Of a stretch of 64,000 nucleotides of DNA, positions 55,416 to 64,000 are shown piece by piece. The position numbers and the translations under genes are program-made. Each line of letters starts with the position of its first letter. Positions within the stretch are counted from its first letter, which is position 1. The stretch lies in NCBI GenBank assembly GCA_002633005.1, contig NMRA01000139.1:1-64000 (forward strand). Direction: 5' to 3'. The notes under the pieces are model-generated. The model saw nothing but the letters and a program-made list of their open reading frames with translations. It was not told the origin of the DNA and did not search any database. This DNA is from Phoronis australis (lineage: Eukaryota > Phoronida > Phoronidae).

Positions 55416-58400
55416 TGCGCGTGCNGTGTGCGTGTGTGTGTGTGTGCNNNNNNNNNNNNNNNNNNNNNNNNNNNNNNNNNNNNNNNNNNNNNNNNNNNNN
55501 NNNNNNNNNNNNNNNNNNNNNNNNNNNNNNNNNNNNNNNNNNNNNNNNNNNNNNNNNNNNNNNNNNNNNNNNNNNNNNNNNNNNNNNNNNNNNNNNNNNN
55601 NNNNNNNNNNNNNNNNNNNNNNNNNNNNNNNNNNNNNNNNNNNNNNNNNNNNNNNNNNNNNNNNNNNNNNNNNNNNNNNNNNNNNNNNNNNNNNNNNNNN
55701 NNNNNNNNNNNNNNNNNNNNNNNNNNNNNNNNNNNNNNNNNNNNNNNNNNNNNNNNNNNNNNNNNNNNNNNNNNNNNNNNNNNNNNNNNNNNNNNNNNNN
55801 NNNNNNNNNNNNNNNNNNNNNNNNNNNNNNNNNNNNNNNNNNNNNNNNNNNNNNNNNNNNNNNNNNNNNNNNNNNNNNNNNNNNNNNNNNNNNNNNNNNN
55901 NNNNNNNNNNNNNNNNNNNNNNNNNNNNNNNNNNNNNNNNNNNNNNNNNNNNNNNNNNNNNNNNNNNNNNNNNNNNNNNNNNNNNNNNNNNNNNNNNNNN
56001 NNNNNNNNNNNNNNNNNNNNNNNNNNNNNNNNNNNNNNNNNNNNNNNNNNNNNNNNNNNNNNNNNNTGCCCCCCCCCCCCCTCCTAAGCGGTCTCAAGGG
56101 AATGTTAGTTGAATAAAAGAGTAGTCTGGTTTAGTAGGAATAGAAAGGGAGTTGTCTTCGGCATAAATTATTGCATCGATGCCCCCGGCTTTTAAAGTTT
56201 TTAGAAAAGTCGGAGTTTGTCCCGTACAATTTTCGCCAGATGGAATAGTGTTTCGTAATGCACACTCGCGTTTATATTCTGAAAGTCTGGTGGAGAGTCT
56301 TGAATTGGATTTTAGTTATTTTTGGAAATCAGAAGGATAATGATGTCTAACACAAGCCTTTGGTGGGACAATAAACACTGGCTGCGACTCCAGTGTGTGG
56401 ACATAATGTTCTTTGGAGTGTCTTATTGTTGGTATCGGTTCGTAAATCATTCACTCGGATTCAGAAAAAAGGTAAGGGGTTTTCCCCCCTCGTCTGCTAC
56501 CGTCCTGGCTCTTCTGAACGAAGTATTTCCTCCCGCTACACTCTGTTTTTCTGGTTTATTTTGCTTGCGGCCCCCTGCCCCCCACCCCCCTCCCAATCCG
56601 CCTATGGTTCCAATCACTGCCAATCGTGGCTTCTTGAATGTAACTAACGACGCATTCTCAAGGAGGGACAACATCTGGGACACGGGTCAGGGCTGCGGCG
56701 ACCTGAAGACTGAATGGGAGTTTCTGACTTTGTGAAGACTGGCAGGGACAGGGTAGCCTTCTAAAAATATTCAGTTTTGACCACTTCCGTAGGGTGAGGC
56801 AATTATTAATCAATATCCTTACTTCGTATTCTTTTAAAAGGATAGTAAACCCTGTGAGCAGGATTTCCGCCAATCCTCGTTCTGTCACCTGCTAATCACT
56901 GGCGTCAATATTCTAAGTTAAAAGTATACCAAACTCGGTTCTCTGAAACGAAATAATACTCGACTCGACAACTCTCTAAAGTTTTGAGGAAAATCAGAAA
57001 ACCCCTTACAAATTCTGTTAAAGGGCAAGCGTGACCTACGCTTTTAGCGAGTTACGTGGCGTCTGTGGGAAAACACCACCCACCAATGACCATAATGTCC
57101 AATTCGTGAGATAGTGGGTATGAATTTTTAGTTGATTCCTTCTTCATATTTCAAGATTGACGCCAATGATGCAACATCAAGTGAGAGAACGAGGACTGGT
57201 TGAAATCATCGAAAACCTTTCTCACAGTTGCCGTGTAATTCGCAAAAAGCGTAGGTTACGCTTGCTCGTTTAGCAAACTTTGAAAGGAGTGTTCAAAATT
57301 TTCAGCAAACTTTTGAGGGTTGTCAATGGTTACAGAGCATTATTTTGTTTCAGAAAACTGGGTGAGGAAGTCATTTTTATTATCGGTCAATAGGCCAAAC
57401 CCGGATTTGGTATCCTTTTAAAATGCAAGAACGTACTTAGTTTTCGGTATTCGTACGACATGCAGCTAATTTCGTAAGCGCATGAAATCAGTAGTACGCG
57501 GACGTTGTTTTAGGTACTAATCCATGTAGTACACCACTCAGCAAATCTAATAACCGAAGTATAGTTTACTTTTGAAGGCACGAGTATAAAAATTAAACAT
57601 GGGTTCGAAAGCTTAGATAATTTCGGAGTAGTGAGCCTTCGGAGTACTGAACGTTCAGAATAGTGCGCTGTGCCCATTTCTCGCGAGCCGCAAAAATACA
57701 ACCAGATAAAAATTTCGTCAAGCCATTCTCAGACTAAAAAAGATTCCGTCTGAGTAAGTATTTAAGAACGCCTGATTTGAAAATTTGGTTCCTGAAATTC
57801 GAACCACCCCTGCACAATGCTGGCTACGGGCCTGGGATGGTTAATTCGTTTAGCAGTCACTACGGCTTAATGTATCGAATATGTGTTTTCCAATGTCCGT
57901 GTGCTTTGCCCGTATTTAATGACTTCTGAAGTGGCAAAAGACGTGTTACAGACTCGCTCGGACCACCTCAGGCGTGTATTTTGATCGATCCAAATTTGAC
58001 TCTGAAGAGTCTCTTAAAAGGATATCAAACCCAGTTTTTCCTATTAAAAGATACTAAAACGACTTTCCCATCCACTTCTCTGAAACAAAATAATGTTCTG
58101 TAACACTTGACAACCTTCAAAAGTTAGAGGAAATTTGAGAACTCCTTTCAAAATCTGCAAGCGTGATCTACGCTTTTAACGAATTATTCGGCAACTGTGG
58201 GGAAAGACCACCCACATAGAAACCATAATATGCAGTCTGTGACATGGGTTTTTGGTTGATAATTGCCAGTGCGATTTTTCAAGATTGACGCCAATGATGC
58301 ATTAGCAGATGACAGAACAAGGATTGGTTGAAATCATCGACGAAACGGGGTTTAGTATCCTTTTAAGTGCTCAAGTCAAAATTTTATACGGCTAGGTACA

Positions 58401-59361
58401 TGTATGTGACTTCAAATCTTCAAATGTAGAATAAGCAGTAATTCCCCAACTTGGCTTTCTGCTATGTTGTCAGTGCAGGGGCTTGGTCGAGACTCAACCA
58501 ACCATGTCTAAAAAGTTGGACGCGAGCGACTACGAAGCACGTCCGAGGTTTTCCGAGGGTATACCGTCGTATGGAAATTGATGTATGAGTTGGTCTACCG
58601 ATTGGGTCAGAATGGGACGGTAAGCCAAGGGCAACTTATATGGGCATATGACGTAAATTTATATCAGTTGATTCTTCTTATAGGCGTACAATGTTGGTGG
58701 TCTTATAGAACCGATGGTGTGGAGATACGAGGATGATGTGGAAAAGCGATTGCCTCATTCATTTTGGACTAAGTACGGACAACTTTTCAAGAAAGTTTGG
58801 GCAGCGTCGGCATTCAAAGGTGCAACCTCGCAACAAGCACTTGTTCCCAATATCCAGAAATACGTAAACAACAATTTTCTGTGGCGCAACACAATAGAAC
58901 GAGAAAAACTCGTAGTGAACATCCGGGGAATAGCGCTCACTGGGTGGTCTCGATTCCAACATTTTCTCGGGATGTGTGAACTACTCCCTGTATCGCTGCC
59001 TTCTGCTGCATTTTGCTTGCAAACGTTTATTAATGGTGAAATGTCTAAAGAAGCGGCAAAAGACATCTTTTCGAAACTAGGGTGTCAAAACGTGTCCATA
59101 ACTGACACCCGACCGAAAACGTTTACGCTAGAAACATTAAATAACTGTTCATTCCCCGGATTTGATTTATACGCTGCCGTTCACCACCTGCACAGGTTGA
59201 CTCATGCCAGACGTAAGTCATCAGCGACACCTGTCCAGCAAATCAACCAAAAAATCCGAGCTCTCAAAACCAACCTTCGAGTAACCTTGGCGAAGTATTA
59301 TTACCCGGATGTGATTGACGAGTGGATCAACCAGAACGTCAAGGACGTTACAGACACTTAG
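51153..59361 (+). CDS. Hexosaminidase D (GH20), membrane-anchored form, partial model
   Basis: Hydrolyses terminal N-acetyl-hexosamine (HEXD prefers GalNAc). Exon 51153-51866 encodes a predicted membrane anchor (LWCLLITVACLCGVYIFYYV) and the N-terminal half of the GH20 barrel, with PLVQTFGHMEFVLKH and HLHIGSDEVEQLG holding the catalytic Asp-Glu pair. Exon 58684-59361 encodes LFKKVWAASAFKGATSQQ and GIALTGWSRFQHFLGMCELL to the stop. The first exon leaves phase 1 and the last starts in phase 0, so at least one exon of length 3n+2, expected to carry the family's WDDM segment, is missing; the 619-base gap at 55448-56066 is the likely place. The start codon lies in an unfound upstream exon. A single N-terminal hydrophobic segment suggests a type II membrane or secretory-pathway protein. 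Confidence 0.9.
51867..54894. other. HEXD intron, first part
   Basis: AT-rich, no exon recognised. A GAAACGTCG-type repeat tail occurs near 52655 (GAGGATGACTTTTGG...CGAAACGTCG). Confidence 0.5.
54895..55088. mobile_element. 194-bp foldback element in HEXD intron
   Basis: Inverted arms of about 45 bp: TGTTGATAA...GGATTTAAAGCGGCTTGA and CATGTTTCG at the left, complement at 55041-55088. The right arm matches 40976-41090, showing a dispersed family. Confidence 0.75.
55330..55447 (+). repeat. (TG)n microsatellite at gap edge
   Basis: At least 80 bases of perfect GT, then GC-interrupted GT, running into the gap. Confidence 0.95.
55448..56066. other. Assembly gap, 619 n
   Basis: A GT repeat on one side and a poly-C tract on the other explain the gap. 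The missing HEXD exon probably lies here. Confidence 0.9.
56838..57417. mobile_element. TTAA-flanked MITE, copy 1 (foldback)
   Basis: TTAA at 56834-56837 and 57418-57421. Ends AAGGATAGTAAACCC / GGATTTGGTATCCTT. Interior arms repeat inverted (AAGCGTGACCTACGCTTTT against AAAAAGCGTAGGTTACGCTT). A TTAA target suggests piggyBac or Kolobok. HEXD intron. Confidence 0.8.
58018..58362. mobile_element. TTAA-flanked MITE, copy 2 (shorter)
   Basis: TTAA on both sides (58014-58017, 58363-58366). Ends AAGGATATCAAACCC / GGGTTTAGTATCCTT. Shares the left half of copy 1 (AAGCGTGATCTACGCTTTTA, CAAGATTGACGCCAATGATG) and lacks most of the inverted right arm. Confidence 0.8.
58684..59361 (+). CDS. HEXD terminal exon
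   Basis: After TTCTTCTTATAG the frame reads AYNVGGLIEPMVWRYEDDVE. The ASAFKGA and LTGWSR...CELLP motifs are family signatures. It ends KDVTDT and TAG at 59359-59361. The ATG at 58714 is internal, not a start. Confidence 0.92.
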   Translation, partial: AYNVGGLIEPMVWRYEDDVEKRLPHSFWTKYGQLFKKVWAASAFKGATSQQALVPNIQKYVNNNFLWRNTIEREKLVVNIRGIALTGWSRFQHFLGMCELLPVSLPSAAFCLQTFINGEMSKEAAKDIFSKLGCQNVSITDTRPKTFTLETLNNCSFPGFDLYAAVHHLHRLTHARRKSSATPVQQINQKIRALKTNLRVTLAKYYYPDVIDEWINQNVKDVTDT

Positions 59362-59656
59362 GCAAGCTTGAAAAAAGAAGGGTCGTGTCTAAGACGCACA
59401 AGTTTGCAGCAATGAATCTAGTTTTCAGAACCAATCTACGGATTTATCAAGTGTTACTGTGTAAAATTAGGAATATATATACTAGCTGCAAACATTTTAA
59501 ACTGTGAAAAGTTTTTTGAAGAAAGTGTTTTTAAACACTGTAAAAAATTGTTAACGTGACTGTGTTTTTTATGACTGTCAAGTTTGTAGTGGGGGACAAT
59601 TTGTCAGGACACAACAAAGATGAAGTTAACTATAAATCATATAATTATATATCATT

Positions 59657-59706
<50 letters not shown>

Positions 59707-60944
59707 ACACACACGCGCGCGCACACACACATGAAAAATTTATCAAAGTTCTTAAAGGCCGCCTGCACATAGTACTCTGGTTAAGTAACAAACCGAGTAA
59801 CATGTCGCATTTAAGAATACCTGTACTAGCAAATTTTCAGTATAAGTCACACGTAATTGCTCCACAGGCACCTTTCATAGACCTCTCGACATATACTATA
59901 TTACAGTATATGTCGAGGGTGTAATAAAAAGTGGCTGTTTAATAATCACCTAGTTGATAACCAAATCATAAGCAAAGTCGGGCTTAATTGTGACAGTAAC
60001 TTTGCTGTACAAACCATGACAAAAAAATAAACTTTGCAGGCTGTTTAGAATGTCGTAATATACTTTAATATTCTTTAGGACCGCATTCCCTGTTTGGAGA
60101 TTGATTTTCTCTTTTCGCGGATAGTGTAAGAGTATAGTTAGAAAAATGTTTCCAAAGCCTCAAAAAATGTTGTTTTGGTCGTGTCTTTGGGGGTGGCTGT
60201 CACCCTTAAATACTCCTAGCATGTTTTGTAAGGTACTTGACGACACTTATTGTTTCAGGAAAATCCTCTAAATCATGGAAAGTTGAATTGTGGGTCCAAA
60301 AGTTAGTACGTGATCCAGTCTAAATGTCGATACGAAAGCACGTATGAATGTACTGTGTGTGTAACTTCATGCGCAGTTGCAGAAAGATTGGAATTGTTTT
60401 CGAAATGAATGAGCGAAATAATATGTAAACTTGAAATGCCGAAACGAAATACTGTGTATGAGCAAGATAAGTAAAATGTTGGCAATTTTCGTAGATCCTG
60501 TTGACAACGAGATGATATTGGTTCCGAACTAACTTGACTCGTTTTCAACAGGATTCGCCTTTCAAAACGATCACTTACCCCAAAAACACAAATATTCATG
60601 TAACCGCATGTTTTAAATATTAAAAGATGAGCAGGTTACATTTACAAACTACTTGATGACATTTGTGTGCAGGCAGATAACAAACGCAACACTTCCTTGC
60701 GGGCTACCATCAGCAAACGCACCCGATGCCAATTTGTAATCATCAACCTGTCAATTCTTTAAACTGGCGATTCATCGGGTTCGATATCGTAAGGGAGACA
60801 AACACAATTTCAAGGAAAACGTCCATGTAAGTTTAAAAATAGCATACCTGCGGTTCTTTTTGTAGCCGTGGGGGTCTGACTTGTCTCCCTTGATCCGCCT
60901 AACGCGTTTACATCAGATATCACACATGTATGTTGTATGTTTGA
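59362..60944. other. HEXD 3' region and flank
   Basis: Possible polyadenylation signals are AATAAA at 59923 and 60024. A 60303-60599 minus frame of about 98 codons shows no motif. No other gene seen. Confidence 0.45.
59660..59729. repeat. (AC)n microsatellite
   Basis: About 70 bases of CA repeat with a CGCG interruption near the right end. Confidence 0.95.
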
Positions 60945-60980
60945 AGGAGAAGGCAACCTTTTTCATGTCATTTTCACGGG

Positions 60981-61545
60981 GTGACGCACGGTTGCTGCAC
61001 ACCCGAATGTACTCATTATCGCCTCGCGCACTTTGGGTATGCCATTACACCGCTTTCTGAAAGATTACACGCTCCGCCGTACTTGGCTTGTTTGTTTGAA
61101 GAACGTAGCGTTACCCGGTCCACGCTGCATACAAACCAGTGGAGAATTACCGAGTGTGTGACAAGAATGTTCTGCTGTTGTGTTACGAAAGAGATATGTA
61201 CGCAGAACTGACGACGGTTCCTGCAAAGCAACACCTGAAGAAGGGTGCTATACTGTCGCTGTTGATTGCAGGCAGTGCCTCGTCACCACCCCTGAGAAGT
61301 GCATTTTTGAAGCGATTAGCCTCTATAGCTTTGGCCTCTACAGTGACCGGAGTCTCTTCATCTACTGTCACCCGTGCCTCCGAGCGTACCCCAGAGCGTG
61401 CACTTCTGGGAACAAGCAGGGATTCGCCTTGCACTTGTGTTGTCTCCAACCCGGCAGCGATGTTGAGTAGTGGGAGTGAATACAGGCCAAGTTCGACACC
61501 GAGTGAAGAGGACAGTTCGTCGTCCAGTGATTGTTTAGGCCGGTG
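60981..61545 (+). pseudogene. THAP protein pseudogene
   Basis: The initiator is GTG where the sister copy has ATG. One frame gives THGCCTPECTHYRLAHFG; after frameshifts another (from 61139) gives MENYRVCDKNVLLLCYERDM, then RTPERALLGTSRDSP and STPSEEDSSSSSD. The C of C..HF is kept but HF is NV, so the finger is dead. Confidence 0.85.
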
Positions 61546-61563
61546 ACCCGATCTTTTATATGT

Positions 61564-61830
61564 TTATTGTGGAGTAGTATTGGAACTATTTAAAAGATGC
61601 CAGGTGTGTGGCGAGGGTAGCACGGCTGGGTGTAAGCGGTTTGGGTTCCCAGGTAGCCGTACAGTGGGAACAGCGTAGGCATTCCACTGAGGACGGCATA
61701 ACAACGCACACCTTGCATTTTCACCACGACTTTCCACCACGTCTGTCCTCAGTCTCAGCCTCATCCCTGTCAGCAGCTACCTGCATTCTGCCTCACTATA
61801 CTCGGGCTCAAACATATAACCACCCACTGT
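61564..61830 (-). pseudogene. P2X7-like pseudogene remnant
   Basis: The minus strand keeps pieces of the acidic/Glu-rich part and a shifted remnant of the Cys motif (RCALLCRPQWNAY is the out-of-frame counterpart of WCKCTVC..MP). Multiple frameshifts; recognised mainly by alignment to 32031-32426. Confidence 0.55.
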
Positions 61831-62192
61831 TACTACAAACTAACAGATTCCTAAATACAACCTAATTGAGTTCTCTAACAATCTAGCTTGTCGTAGAATA
61901 ATCATCGATGGGAATTGGTGACGACAATTTTAGGAAACTAGCACAAAAAACAGTAGAACAGGTCCTCACAATAACTCGAACGAAAAAGAAAGGAAATGGC
62001 GGGAAATTCGTAACCCCCTAGACGTCACTTCCGGAGTAGTGCACGACTAACTGATAAAATTACGGGGAACCGTAATTATAACTGAAGCATATGTCTCAGA
62101 TAATCAATAGGCGTTTATAATAGTTGTATTGGCAATACTAGGTTCACACTTAGAGCAGTTCGAGTATGTCTCCCCAACTTCCCAATGGCATC

Positions 62193-62489
62193 TTATACGT
62201 TTGCAAAGCCTGGACAACGAATGACGTAACTAAAGGCTTGCGAGCATATTTCAGTTTTTGGGAAGGTCTCATTCGGAGAAACACGCGTTCTCAATCTTAT
62301 GTGTTCTGGAAATTGTTTTAGGTTCATGAAAAGGTAGCCAAAGGGTTCTTTTTTGGCATCGACAAACGCGTCCTGTTTGAATCTGCTATTCCCAGGATAC
62401 ATTGGCTTAGCCAGGGGCGGAATTTGTGTTTTATCCGGGATGGTTTTAGAGAGTACTGGGTAATGCGCGTTTAAGATAATGGTGGTCAT
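62193..62489 (-). CDS. Unidentified ORF, possible element relic
   Basis: 98 codons from a true ATG: MTTIILNAHYPVLSKTIPDK, then EPFGYLFMNLKQFPEHIRLR. The P.GYL...L....E..RLRT spacing resembles a segment common in transposon-encoded proteins of marine invertebrates; this is a weak impression. It starts 370 bp beyond the THAP relic. Confidence 0.3.
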   Translation of the reverse strand: MTTIILNAHYPVLSKTIPDKTQIPPLAKPMYPGNSRFKQDAFVDAKKEPFGYLFMNLKQFPEHIRLRTRVSPNETFPKTEICSQAFSYVIRCPGFANV

Positions 62490-62656
62490 CTCCTTGCTTT
62501 TTAGAGTTTTCTAAGTTTGAACGTTCCGGCGTCGCAATTTATGTCAATGTGAAAAAGTAAAACACACACAATTTGGTTGACAGAACTTTGTGACCTCCAC
62601 TCAAATTTTCCTTAAGAACAGTAGCCAACACCACACGAAACACTTCTAGAAGCAAG

Positions 62657-62935
62657 GGCGCACCCAGGAGGCTCACGGGGCTAGAACAAGCCCCCCCAAT
62701 TTGGGGAATTGGGAAAAAAGGTCCGCTTCAGCAAAACCAAAAGTCCGAGTTTTCGATACAAAAGTTCAAAAAGTCTACAGGAATTCTGCTCGGATGCACA
62801 ATTCGTAGGTCTGAACCTAGTGGCCCGTTTTTTGTTTTTTTTTTTTTTAGTCCTCATTCATTTTTGTTAGTAAGAGGTGCGCATACCGAACAATTCGAGC
62901 CCCTCAACATTTTAGGTTGGGTGCGTGTGCGCATG
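62657..62935 (-). mobile_element. GCACCC-ended MITE, copy 3 (inverted)
   Basis: Starts GGGCGCACCCAGG and ends TTTTAGGTTGGGTGCG. The interior contains CGAATTGTGC, GGACTTTTGG-like and GAGCCCC blocks shared in reverse with 9970-10218. Confidence 0.6.
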
Positions 62936-63200
62936 AGAAGGTAAAACTTAAATGGCCGCCAAGACACTTGCATTTATTGAAGCTCAAAATATGCATATGT
63001 GCACCTCAAATTGTAAGCATTCTGAAAATGCTTCACGGCACATTTACTAGTATAATAATTCCAAGTACTGTATATAAAACGGGTGCTTGGAGTAAAGTCC
63101 CCTATAAACTTTCATTCTTCTGTTGAGGGGGCGCAACACAAAAGGAGCTCGCCACCAGGATAGTCTCTTCTCATCGTTCATCCGTGATAGGCTCTTACTT

Positions 63201-63524
63201 TTAAGACATTTTTTTTTTTAAGAAGGCCGCGATTGCCATCAATACACTCTTTTGCTCTTTTGTCACGTTAGCGCTTTCATAATTGACAGAAGTGCAGTAG
63301 CTCACGCGGCAACCCCTGTCACCAGTTAGATCGGCGATACGTCCTTCGCTAGCCACAAGGAACATCGATATCTCCGACAATTCCATTAGTACAACGTCAG
63401 TTACAAGTCCGTGGTTGTCATCTGTGTCACGAGATTCCCACTTTTTATTTGTTAAAGAACTTTCGGGTTCGGTTTCTGCTGCATTTGTATCATACCCTGG
63501 GTCACCAGTACCATAATTGTAAAT
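63201..63524 (-). CDS. Unidentified open frame next to repeat R
   Basis: A stop-free minus frame reads TGDPGYDTNAAETEPESSL, WESRDTDDNHGL, MELSEISMFLVASEGRIADL and ends KKKMS. The only clear ATG (63386) gives 61 codons, so this may be the last exon of something. No family recognised. The junction with repeat R is at about 63525. Confidence 0.3.
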   Translation of the reverse strand: MYNYGTGDPGYDTNAAETEPESSLTNKKWESRDTDDNHGLVTDVVLMELSEISMFLVASEGRIADLTGDRGCRVSYCTSVNYESANVTKEQKSVLMAIAAFLKKKMS

Positions 63525-64000
63525 ATGAATTCAGATTTTACCAATAATTTGACGTCACACACGCAATATGCATTAGTGAACTCAAGAGTTTTAATTTGAC
63601 CCCATTTTTAGGACAATGGCAAATTTTTCTAGTAACAGAGTCCGTGCATCCGTAGGACGCTTTTAATTTTAGATACAACTGTGTTTGGAAAATAAAATGT
63701 GCTTTTGACTCAAATGTTACTGAATGCAAACACCAGCATATGAACAAGATTATGCATTCCGTTTCATGTTGACACCAAAACCTACACATTCTTAGGAAAT
63801 CAAAACATTTTGCTGTTATGTGTACACCCTTAGGCAATGATTGTGCCAAACTAAGTTCAAATTTGATCTATGTCGTTATGGCATTTTTTACGTAATATCT
63901 TTTTGCGAAATGCAACATTACCATCCGTTTAGAGCATAGAAAGAATATCATCAATCGAGACGCTACACTAAAATTTCGTAAAGTCCTGCACGTGTTTTTA
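63525..64000. repeat. Dispersed repeat R, copy 2 (runs off window)
   Basis: Direct-orientation partner of 18255-18671, with an extra AGGACAATGG...AGCATAGAAAG segment. The minus strand keeps AYCVCDVKLL where the first copy has AYCVYDVNLL, so a coding piece may have been shared. Confidence 0.8.

Larger units (their letters stand above)
60945..62112 (+). mobile_element. Degenerate second copy of the THAP / P2X7-like element
   Basis: It starts GGAGAAGGCAACCTTTTTCA and CATGTCATTTT, then jumps straight to the THAP coding start: about 225 bp of left arm and leader are deleted relative to 31066-32761. The right arm (GACGTCACTTCCGGAGTAGT) survives to about 62112. Both genes are broken. Confidence 0.85.

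Noticed and set aside
55228-56116. Several 260-290 codon frames of Cys-Val or Thr-His repeats
   Set aside because: They are translations of the GT/CA microsatellite and of the n gap.
58755-59066. Minus-strand frames over the last HEXD exon
   Set aside because: The plus strand encodes clear GH20 family motifs there; the minus frames are shadows.

Overview
The window is animal nuclear DNA: two genes built from short exons with GT/AG introns, AT-rich introns, long CA/GT microsatellites and many transposable-element relics. It most resembles a draft assembly of a marine invertebrate. THAP-domain and P2X7-like transposon genes, an aldehyde-oxidase-like gene and a membrane-anchored hexosaminidase D point to a cnidarian, a non-vertebrate deuterostome or a lophotrochozoan; I cannot narrow it further. 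No bacterial, phage or CRISPR content was seen.

Layout. 1-14.6 kb: eleven phase-compatible minus-strand exons (462 codons) of a xanthine dehydrogenase/aldehyde oxidase family gene, covering most of the molybdopterin half. Its 3' end runs off the left edge and its 5' exons (Fe-S and FAD domains) were not found. 15.1-17.4 kb: repeated blocks joined at single n bases, probably collapsed haplotypes. 18-21 kb: element relics (integrase core, a THAP/P2X7-like locus split by a gap, a LINE reverse transcriptase). 21.7 kb: a MITE with a clean target duplication. 22.7-34.3 kb: one decayed Ty3/gypsy retrotransposon interrupted by a 4.3-kb insertion, a 1.7-kb THAP element and a tRNA-derived SINE; removing each rejoins the gypsy sequence. 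35-38 kb: three isolated candidate exons or ORFs. 40-49 kb: tandem repeats and several DNA-transposon copies, two with TTACATTTTACG arrays. 51.2-59.4 kb: a plus-strand hexosaminidase D gene (GH20) with an internal exon missing, probably inside a 619-base gap. 60.9-62.1 kb: a degenerate second copy of the THAP element. 63.5-64 kb: a second copy of the repeat seen at 18.3 kb.

How things relate. The two enzyme genes are ordinary host genes in an element-rich neighbourhood and show no functional link. The most notable pattern is recurrent: at four places a THAP zinc-finger reading frame on the plus strand faces a reading frame for an acidic and/or P2X7-like cysteine-rich protein on the minus strand. 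In the best copy both lie between 158-bp inverted repeats, which suggests a DNA-transposon family with two convergent genes.
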